This document shows positions 58,617-64,000 of a stretch of DNA of 64,000 bases, one piece after another. A program made the position numbers and the translations under genes. Each line of letters begins with the position of its first letter. The first letter of the stretch is position 1. The notes beneath the pieces are model-generated. The model had not been told where the DNA came from, did not search any database, and saw only the letters and a program-made list of their open reading frames with translations. Origin of the DNA: an uncultured Acetatifactor sp. (GTDB taxonomy: Bacteria > Bacillota > Clostridia > Lachnospirales > Lachnospiraceae); contig CAJTVB010000001.1 of the NCBI GenBank assembly GCA_910579755.1, forward strand, positions 162,512 to 226,511. The letters are read 5' to 3'.

Positions 58617-59474
58617 ATGGAAGAGAAGAGAACCGGCATAACAGTGGAGGAACTGGACCCTGCATTCCTGTTTACATGGAAGGGAACCAGACATAAAGAC
58701 AAAACAGAGGCCGTCTATACGAGCCATGATCATCTGGAGATTGCGTTTATCCTTTCCGGGGAGGGCAGGTACCGGTTTGAGGACGGGATATTTCCCGTGC
58801 GGGAAGGAGACCTGATTATTATCAATCCTGGCGTGATGCATCAGGCGCTGTGCTGTCCGGAAGCGGAGCAGCCGTCCACGGAGTTTTTTGTTGGAGCTTC
58901 GGATATCCAGATTCCGGGGCTGCCGCCGAACGCACTTCCGGTGCCCGAGGGCACCCATATGCTGCATACTACGGGAGAACTGCGACAGAAGCTGTTCCGG
59001 ATCTGCTCGGCTATGGAGGCGGAAAATTCCGTGTGCAGACAGGGACGATATTTTATGCTGAAGGCCTATCTGATGCAGCTGCTCCTGCTGGTGATCAGGG
59101 AACAATGTGAGCCCATCGAGAAAAGAGGAGAAGGGTATTCCTTTGAGTCTGCCAATAAAAAATATATCGTGGAGAAAATTGTAGGGTATTTTGAAGACCA
59201 TTACAGCGAAAAAATATCCCTGGATCAGGTGGCCGAAAACATGTATTTGAGCCCCTTTTATATCTCCAAGATATTTAAGAGCGAGACAGGCGACACCCCT
59301 ATCCGATATCTGATCAACATTCGTCTGGAAAAGGCCATGGAGCTTCTGGAGGAAGGATACGGCGGAAGCATTCAGGAGGTGGCGGCGCTGGTGGGATATG
59401 ACGACGCGTACCATTTCAGTAAGCTGTTTAAAAAGCGCTACGGGATATCCCCCTCTCAGGCCCGGAAGAAATAG
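58617..59474 (+). CDS. AraC family transcriptional regulator
   Basis: About 285 residues. A cupin-type sensor domain (about 25-110; YTSHDHLEIAFILSGEGRYR and PVREGDLIIINPGVMHQ) is followed by a two-HTH DNA-binding domain (about 185-285): ISLDQVAENMYLSPFYISKI, FKSETGDTPIRYLINIRLEK and IQEVAALVGYDDAYHFSKLF ending FKKRYGISPSQARKK. The start is uncertain: ATG 58617 lies ten bases from GGAGG and GTG 58611 lies four. The effector is probably a sugar or other small ligand (family). It is divergent from the ABC exporter but nothing proves that it controls it. Confidence 0.93.
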   Translation: MEEKRTGITVEELDPAFLFTWKGTRHKDKTEAVYTSHDHLEIAFILSGEGRYRFEDGIFPVREGDLIIINPGVMHQALCCPEAEQPSTEFFVGASDIQIPGLPPNALPVPEGTHMLHTTGELRQKLFRICSAMEAENSVCRQGRYFMLKAYLMQLLLLVIREQCEPIEKRGEGYSFESANKKYIVEKIVGYFEDHYSEKISLDQVAENMYLSPFYISKIFKSETGDTPIRYLINIRLEKAMELLEEGYGGSIQEVAALVGYDDAYHFSKLFKKRYGISPSQARKK

Positions 59475-59543
59475 GAATGCGGTCATATAATTTGGAGAAA
59501 ATATATTTTCAAAAAACACATTTTTTGATATGATATCCATAGC

Positions 59544-59686
59544 GCAGAAAATCAAGCGGCTGCGAAGCAGACATTTGATTTTCAAGCTTGGATAACGAGA
59601 AAATCAGAGAGTGCGAAGCACGACAGGCGCAAAGCGCCTGGATTTTCGAGTGAAAAGCCCGGGAAGCAGAAAATCAAGCGGCTGCG
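59544..59686. repeat. Structured intergenic element with 21-bp direct repeats
   Basis: GCAGAAAATCAAGCGGCTGC plus G occurs at 59544-59564 and 59666-59686. The first copy folds with TTGATTTTC (59575-59583) into a hairpin over GAAAATCAA (59547-59555), with an inner CTGC/GCAG. Between the copies GAAAATC (59599-59605) pairs with GATTTTC (59641-59647), enclosing GTGC/GCAC (59611-59621) and CAGGCGC/GCGCCTG (59624-59640). It is non-coding. Confidence 0.75.
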
Positions 59687-59729
59687 GCAGGTAAGCCCGA
59701 CTTGAAGCGACAGGAAAGGAGGTGTAGGC

Positions 59730-60398
59730 ATGAGATATTTTTTTGAATCCAAGGTCGAGAAAAAAGAAAAGGGCTATATGATCCAGATTCCATTTAATGT
59801 ATGGGAGGTCTGTAAGCAGAGAGATGTAATTCAGGCAGAGGTCATATTGGACAATAATATCATTGGTTGTGAGCTTCTTCCCAAAGAAAAAGGAAATTAT
59901 GAGATTCACATTGGAGATGAGGATGCTGTCAGTGTTGAGCTGGGAGTTCCCCATAAGATTCTGCTGCATGTGACAGGCTCTCTGATCCGGATGGACCAGA
60001 ACAGTCCATACAGCTTTGACAATCCCATCCGCAGAGTCGACAGCATGAATGTGATTATCCAGCCTGAGGACGGCCTTTGCGGGCAGGCCTGTGTGGCGAT
60101 GCTGGCGGGAGTCACCATCGCAGAGGTCATGAGCGTCATGGACTGCCGGGAATGGCAGGCTACTATGGGCAGAATGATCTCCGCGCTCAATTATTACGGG
60201 ATTGACCACAGCGATGTTATTATGTATACCGAAGGGCGTGACGCTGTCCTGCCCAAGTGCTGTATCATGATGGAAAAGATGGGACGGTTCTGTCATTACC
60301 TTGTCCATTTCGACGGAAAATATTATGATTCCAACTTGGGTGTGCTGGAAGAATATGATATGAGCAAATTGCAGGGTTATTTGGAAATTAAGTGCTGA
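59730..60398 (+). CDS. DUF1905 and C39-like cysteine peptidase domain protein
   Basis: 222 residues. Residues about 2-85 are a DUF1905-type barrel (EKGYMIQIPFNVWEVCKQRD, CELLPKEKGNYEIHI). Residues about 105-210 look like a C39/papain-like peptidase: Gln111 and Cys117 in IIQPEDGLCGQACVAMLAGV, with the Gln-to-Cys spacing of six seen in ComA-type C39 proteases, His189 in FCHYLVHFDGKYYDSN and an Asp200/Asn202 acid. No signal peptide, membrane helix or ABC domain is present, so it is cytoplasmic. AAGGAGGTG lies five bases before the ATG. Its neighbour is a zinc-ribbon membrane protein. Activity and substrate are unknown. Confidence 0.75.
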   Translation: MRYFFESKVEKKEKGYMIQIPFNVWEVCKQRDVIQAEVILDNNIIGCELLPKEKGNYEIHIGDEDAVSVELGVPHKILLHVTGSLIRMDQNSPYSFDNPIRRVDSMNVIIQPEDGLCGQACVAMLAGVTIAEVMSVMDCREWQATMGRMISALNYYGIDHSDVIMYTEGRDAVLPKCCIMMEKMGRFCHYLVHFDGKYYDSNLGVLEEYDMSKLQGYLEIKC

Positions 60399-60442
60399 AT
60401 TAAATGATCCGCCGGCATATTGAGTGCCGGCGGTAGAAAGGT

Positions 60443-61441
60443 ATGAATAGAAAAATGAGCAAACTGACAGACAATTACGCCGCTGTGGCTGCTGCTGCGG
60501 GCCTGCGCTACGACAGCGCAAACAATGTGATTTACGGACAGAGAAACGGTTATGATCTGTGCATATATGCAGCGGACAGAAATTACGGATATATGCTGTC
60601 CATACATACCGCCGCAAAAAACCGCAGCGGACAGGCGCTTACCAAGGACGAAAGCAGGGAACTGGCCAAGAGCGTAAAAGCCATTATGTCCGTAAAACAG
60701 GACGGAAACCACATTACTGTTGTCCTGTCCAATACTCCGAAGCTGGAGAAGCTGAAGACGGCGGTAACGGATGCCATCAACAGTACTCTTTCGTTCCTGC
60801 AGGCCAGAGGCTATGAGCCCTGCTGCAGTATCTGTGGACAGAACGTGGAGACCGCAGGCTATCAGGCAGGAGGCGGTTATATGCATCTGTGTCCCGACTG
60901 TGAGGGAAAAATGAGAGGAAATTATATGGCTTCCTCACAGGAGAAGCAGAGGAAGAAAGAAAATATTGTGGGAGGAATTATTGGCGCGTTGATTGGTTCT
61001 CTGCTGGGTGTGGTCTGTATCATAATACTGAACCAGCTGGGCTATGTGGCCGCTCTGTCCGGAGCCGTGATGGCTGTGGGCGTGCTGAAGGGCTACGAGC
61101 TTTTGGGCGGTAAGCTGACTACCAAAGGAATTGTAATCAGTGTTGTAGTTATGTTGCTTATGACTTATCTGGGCGACAGATTGGACTGGGCGATTGTGAT
61201 GCACCGGGAGATCGGTGCCGGCTATGGTATGAATATATTTGAGTGCTACAGACTGATTCCGACTATGGTGGAATCCGGCGCCATTGAGATGAACAATTAT
61301 CTTTTGAATCTGGGAATGATTTATATATTCCTGCTTTTGGGAGCAGTTCCCACCATCCGTTCCAGAGCTTCGGAGCGCAAGAATGAGAACCGTATGGTCA
61401 AGATTGGTACTGTCAGCAGCTACAATACGCTGGAGCAGTAA
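60443..61441 (+). CDS. Zinc-ribbon membrane protein of unknown function
   Basis: 332 residues. Residues about 1-125 are a soluble alpha/beta domain; a zinc ribbon follows with CSICG (about 131-135) and CPDCEG (about 152-157). About residues 170-300 contain four hydrophobic helices, including GGIIGALIGSLLGVVCIIIL, AALSGAVMAVGVLKGYELLG and NNYLLNLGMIYIFLLLGAVP; the C-terminus is basic and cytoplasmic. Not recognised beyond this architecture. AGAAAGG precedes the ATG. It follows the C39-like gene by 44 bases and shares its terminator, so the two likely act together (inference). Confidence 0.8.
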   Translation: MNRKMSKLTDNYAAVAAAAGLRYDSANNVIYGQRNGYDLCIYAADRNYGYMLSIHTAAKNRSGQALTKDESRELAKSVKAIMSVKQDGNHITVVLSNTPKLEKLKTAVTDAINSTLSFLQARGYEPCCSICGQNVETAGYQAGGGYMHLCPDCEGKMRGNYMASSQEKQRKKENIVGGIIGALIGSLLGVVCIIILNQLGYVAALSGAVMAVGVLKGYELLGGKLTTKGIVISVVVMLLMTYLGDRLDWAIVMHREIGAGYGMNIFECYRLIPTMVESGAIEMNNYLLNLGMIYIFLLLGAVPTIRSRASERKNENRMVKIGTVSSYNTLEQ

Positions 61442-61460
61442 ACGAGATTTTCGTATAAGA

Positions 61461-61489
61461 AAGGGCCCTTTTTCAAGGGGCCCTTATAT
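61461..61489 (+). terminator. Terminator after the zinc-ribbon gene
   Basis: AAGGGCCC (61461-61468) with GGGCCCTT (61478-61485), followed by ATATTATA. Confidence 0.7.
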
Positions 61490-61639
61490 TATACAGGGCC
61501 GGGTCATGAAGGAGCAGGTTGGGAAATTATAAAGGAAATATAAAATCTTTGCTTTGAGGTTCCTGTAAGAAAATGGAAGAAATGAAGAGAAAACAAGAGA
61601 TAATGAAAGGAAAAGCAATATGTATAACCGTAAATCCGG

Positions 61640-61668
61640 TTGCAAACACATGAGGATGAAACTAATAT
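61640..61668 (+). promoter_or_regulatory. Promoter of groES-groEL
   Basis: TTGCAA (61640-61645), 17 bases, TAATAT (61663-61668). The CIRCE operator starts about six bases after the predicted start point. Confidence 0.65.
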
Positions 61669-61680
61669 ATGCATTAGTGA

Positions 61681-61707
61681 TTAGCACTCGATATAAATGA
61701 GTGCTAA
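61681..61707. promoter_or_regulatory. CIRCE operator (HrcA)
   Basis: TTAGCACTC (61681-61689), nine bases, GAGTGCTAA (61699-61707): the exact CIRCE consensus, bound by HrcA for heat-shock control. HrcA itself is not in the window. Confidence 0.97.
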
Positions 61708-61743
61708 CAAGCTGAAAAAAGTATGAAACAGGAGGCAGTTATC

Positions 61744-62034
61744 ATGAAGTTAGTACCTTTAGGCGACAGAGTTGTATTGAAACAGTTGGTTGCAGAAGAA
61801 ACTACGAAATCCGGTATCGTTCTTCCCGGCCAGAATAAAGAGAAACCCCAGCAGGCAGAGGTTGTTGCAGTGGGACCCGGCGGCGTGGTGGACGGCAAGG
61901 AGATCAAGATGGAGGTCAAGACCGGTGACCAGGTGATCTATTCCAAGTATGCGGGAACGGAAGTGAAGCTGGATGATGATGAGTATATCATCGTAAAGCA
62001 GAGCGACATTCTGGCTGTGATCGACAATAACTAA
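61744..62034 (+). CDS. groES: Co-chaperonin GroES
   Basis: Lid of the GroEL chamber. The 96-residue protein starts MKLVPLGDRVVLKQL, followed by the mobile loop region TTKSGIVLPGQNKEKPQQAE, and ends in the usual DDEYIIVKQSDILAVI. ATG 61744 lies eight bases after AGGAGG; an ATG seven codons upstream precedes the site and is unlikely. Controlled by CIRCE. Confidence 0.98.
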   Translation: MKLVPLGDRVVLKQLVAEETTKSGIVLPGQNKEKPQQAEVVAVGPGGVVDGKEIKMEVKTGDQVIYSKYAGTEVKLDDDEYIIVKQSDILAVIDNN

Positions 62035-62092
62035 AAAAGCAAATAAATCTGAAAGCATAATGTAAATCTGAATGTGAATGGAGGCAATCATC

Positions 62093-63718
62093 ATGGCAAA
62101 AGAAATCAAATACGGAGCAGAGGCCCGTGCGGCATTGGAGTCCGGCGTCAATCAGCTGGCTGACACCGTGAGAGTGACACTGGGACCCAAAGGAAGAAAT
62201 GTGGTGCTGGATAAGTCCTTCGGGGCTCCCCTGATCACCAATGACGGTGTGACCATTGCAAAGGAGATCGAGCTGGCTGACGCTTTTGAGAACATGGGCG
62301 CACAGCTTGTAAAAGAGGTAGCCACCAAGACCAACGACGTGGCAGGAGACGGAACCACCACAGCTACCGTACTGGCACAGGCGATGGTAAACGCCGGTAT
62401 GAAGAACCTGGCGGCAGGCGCCAACCCCATTATCCTGAGAAAGGGTATGAAGAAGGCTACCGACTGCGCTGTAGAGGCTATTTCCCAAATGAGCCAGAAA
62501 GTAAACGGCAAGGAGCATATCGCCAGAGTGGCAGCCATCTCTGCCGGAGATGATACCGTAGGACAGCTGGTGGCGGATGCCATGGAGAAGGTCAGCGGAG
62601 ACGGTGTTATTACCATTGAAGAGTCCAAGACCATGCAGACCGAGCTGGATCTGGTGGAAGGAATGCAGTTCGACAGAGGCTATATTTCTGCCTACATGGC
62701 TACCGATATGGATAAGATGGAAGCCACGCTGGAGAACCCCTGCATCCTGATCACTGATAAGAAGATTTCCAATATCCAGGAGATTCTGCCTCTTCTGGAG
62801 CAGATCGTTCAGTCCGGCCAGAAGCTTCTGATCATCGCCGAGGATGTGGAGGGCGAGGCCCTTACCACCCTGATTGTCAACAAGCTTCGTGGTACCTTTA
62901 ACGTGGTGGCTGTAAAAGCTCCCGGCTACGGCGACAGAAGAAAAGAGATGCTGCAGGATATCGCCATTCTCACCGGCGGCACCGTGATCAGCTCCGAGCT
63001 GGGCTATGAGCTGAAGGATACCACTCTGGATATGCTGGGCCATGCCAAGTCCGTAAAGGTGCAGAAGGAGAATACCGTCATCGTGGACGGCGAGGGCGAG
63101 AAGAGCGAGATCCAGGCCCGCATCGCACAGATCAAGAAGCAGATCGAAGAAACAACCTCTGATTTCGACAGGGAGAAGCTGCAGGAGAGACTGGCCAAGC
63201 TGGCCGGCGGCGTAGCCGTGATCCGCGTGGGTGCTGCCACCGAGACAGAGATGAAGGAAGCCAAGCTTCGCATGGAAGACGCTCTGGCGGCTACCAGAGC
63301 GGCTGTGGAAGAGGGCATTATCTGCGGCGGCGGCGCTGCCTATATCCATGCTTCCAAGGAAGTGGCTAAGCTGGCCGAGGAGCTGGAGGGCGACGAGAAG
63401 ACAGGCGCTCAGCTGGTGCTGAAGGCACTGGAGTCCCCTCTGTACCATATCGTTGCAAACGCAGGCCTGGAGGGCAGCGTGATCATCAGCAAGGTCCGCG
63501 AGTCCGAGGCGGGCGTAGGCTTCGACGCTCTGAAGGAAGAGTATGTGGATATGGTAAAGGCCGGCATTCTGGATCCTGCCAAGGTTACCAGAAGCGCTCT
63601 GCAGAACGCTACCAGCGTAGCCAGCACACTGCTGACCACCGAGAGCGTTGTGGCAAATATTAAAGAAGAGACACCTGCAATGCCTGCCGGAGCCGGCGGC
63701 ATGGGCGGAATGATGTAA
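62093..63718 (+). CDS. groEL: Chaperonin GroEL
   Basis: ATP-driven folding chamber of 14 subunits. The 541-residue protein has the ATP-binding LGPKGRNVVLDKSFGAPLIT near 30, NDVAGDGTTTATVLAQAMV near 82, the catalytic aspartate loop and the VVAVKAPGYGDRRKEMLQDI segment near 273, and ends in GAGGMGGMM. ATG 62093 lies behind GGAGG; the open frame five codons upstream lies over the site. Codons are visibly optimised (few AT-rich choices), as expected for an abundant protein. Operon with groES. Confidence 0.98.
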   Translation: MAKEIKYGAEARAALESGVNQLADTVRVTLGPKGRNVVLDKSFGAPLITNDGVTIAKEIELADAFENMGAQLVKEVATKTNDVAGDGTTTATVLAQAMVNAGMKNLAAGANPIILRKGMKKATDCAVEAISQMSQKVNGKEHIARVAAISAGDDTVGQLVADAMEKVSGDGVITIEESKTMQTELDLVEGMQFDRGYISAYMATDMDKMEATLENPCILITDKKISNIQEILPLLEQIVQSGQKLLIIAEDVEGEALTTLIVNKLRGTFNVVAVKAPGYGDRRKEMLQDIAILTGGTVISSELGYELKDTTLDMLGHAKSVKVQKENTVIVDGEGEKSEIQARIAQIKKQIEETTSDFDREKLQERLAKLAGGVAVIRVGAATETEMKEAKLRMEDALAATRAAVEEGIICGGGAAYIHASKEVAKLAEELEGDEKTGAQLVLKALESPLYHIVANAGLEGSVIISKVRESEAGVGFDALKEEYVDMVKAGILDPAKVTRSALQNATSVASTLLTTESVVANIKEETPAMPAGAGGMGGMM

Positions 63719-63737
63719 TACTGCCGATGGTTTGTTC

Positions 63738-63776
63738 CAGGGGATTCCGATGCATACCGGAGTCCCCTGTTTTGCT
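63738..63776 (+). terminator. Terminator after groEL
   Basis: CAGGGGATTCCG (63738-63749) pairs with CGGAGTCCCCTG (63758-63769) with one wobble, followed by TTTTGCT. Confidence 0.8.
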
Positions 63777-63879
63777 GTATTGCTGTTTGGGGGTGCTGCT
63801 TATTTTTCTGCATTCCCGGCGGAGCACGGTACGCTCGGATGTTTATGAGAGCAGAGCTGTTGACAGGAAGGAGAATATA

Positions 63880-64000
63880 GTGGGACGGTTTGAATATATT
63901 GTGGTGGATATTGACGGGGATTATGCCCACCTGCGGAGGACCGATCAGGAATCCGAAGAGCTGAAGCTGGTGGCCAGGGCGCTGCTTCCGCCGGAGATTA
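63880..64000 (+). CDS. Partial ORF at window edge, DUF3006-like start
   Basis: The frame begins with GTG behind AAGGAG and runs off the window after 40 codons: VGRFEYIVVDIDGDYAHLRR followed by ...LKLVARALLPPEI. The pattern VDxxDGDYAxL...ALLP resembles the small DUF3006 proteins, which is a weak call from a short fragment. It lies 162 bases after groEL, past the groEL terminator, so it has its own unit. Confidence 0.4.
   Translation, partial: MGRFEYIVVDIDGDYAHLRRTDQESEELKLVARALLPPEI

Noticed and set aside
61988..63448. 486-codon minus-strand open frame
   Set aside because: Antisense to groEL, His/Leu/Gln-rich with no motif; the codon bias of groEL keeps the opposite frame open.

Overview
The window looks like the chromosome of a spore-forming, low-to-moderate-GC Firmicute of class Clostridia, most likely a Lachnospiraceae-type gut anaerobe. 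The reasons are the housekeeping gene orders (plsX-acpP-rnc-smc-ftsY; ylxM-ffh-rpsP-khpA-rimM-trmD-rplS-lepB-rbgA-lepB-rnhB-ylqG/ylqH-type genes-yraN), spoIVA, a pta-ackA acetate module, TTGACA/TATAAT promoters, strong AGGAGG ribosome binding sites and a perfect CIRCE operator before groES-groEL. The assignment is inference from gene content; no 16S or other rRNA and no tRNA gene was seen.

Layout. Positions 1-3500 are an AT-richer accessory edge: debris of an Rpn-type PD-(D/E)XK transposase and of an IS1380-type transposase, then a methyltransferase, a GNAT-nucleoside phosphorylase fusion and a YdeI-type protein. The YdeI stop codon has been duplicated by a small inverted-repeat element (3349-3490, flanked by the 9-bp repeat CCTATGTAG). 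From 3.5 to 13 kb the genes serve central metabolism and lipid synthesis: pgi, tmcAL, pta-ackA with a cre-like site upstream, yceD-rpmF and plsX-acpP. From 13.4 to 31.4 kb lies a long, mostly co-directional information-processing block: RNase III, SMC, FtsY, Ffh, S16, RimM, TrmD (here fused to a GNAT domain), L19, two signal peptidases around RbgA, RNase HII, a FliK-like/FlhB-tail-like pair and YraN. From 31.5 to 37.3 kb come a two-component system with a very large sensor, a NYN-LOTUS RNase-like protein and RarA. From 37.3 to 49.5 kb are malic enzyme, a channel-like protein, SpoIVA, a purine/pyrimidine salvage operon (nucleoside phosphorylase, cytidine deaminase, MtaD-like deaminase, NCS2 permease), a membrane-anchored MutS-like ATPase and thiamine pyrophosphokinase. 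From 49.6 to 59.5 kb are a class A PBP, a YigZ/IMPACT protein, MgtE, a heterodimeric ABC exporter with one degenerate ATP site and an AraC regulator. From 59.5 to 61.5 kb a structured intergenic repeat precedes a DUF1905/C39-like cysteine-protease-type protein and a zinc-ribbon membrane protein. The window closes with CIRCE-groES-groEL and the start of an unidentified gene.

How the genes work together. Pta and AckA convert acetyl-CoA to acetate and ATP. Ffh, FtsY, two LepB peptidases and RbgA link ribosome assembly to co-translational export. The salvage operon imports purines and frees or deaminates nucleosides. The most unusual features are the intergenic elements (a 142-bp MITE-like insertion, 31-bp tandem repeats, a 61-bp near-perfect palindrome and two branched hairpin elements), two domain fusions, the orphan FliK/FlhB-tail pair and the C39-like protease pair. 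I see no CRISPR array, prophage, integrative element or classical defence island.
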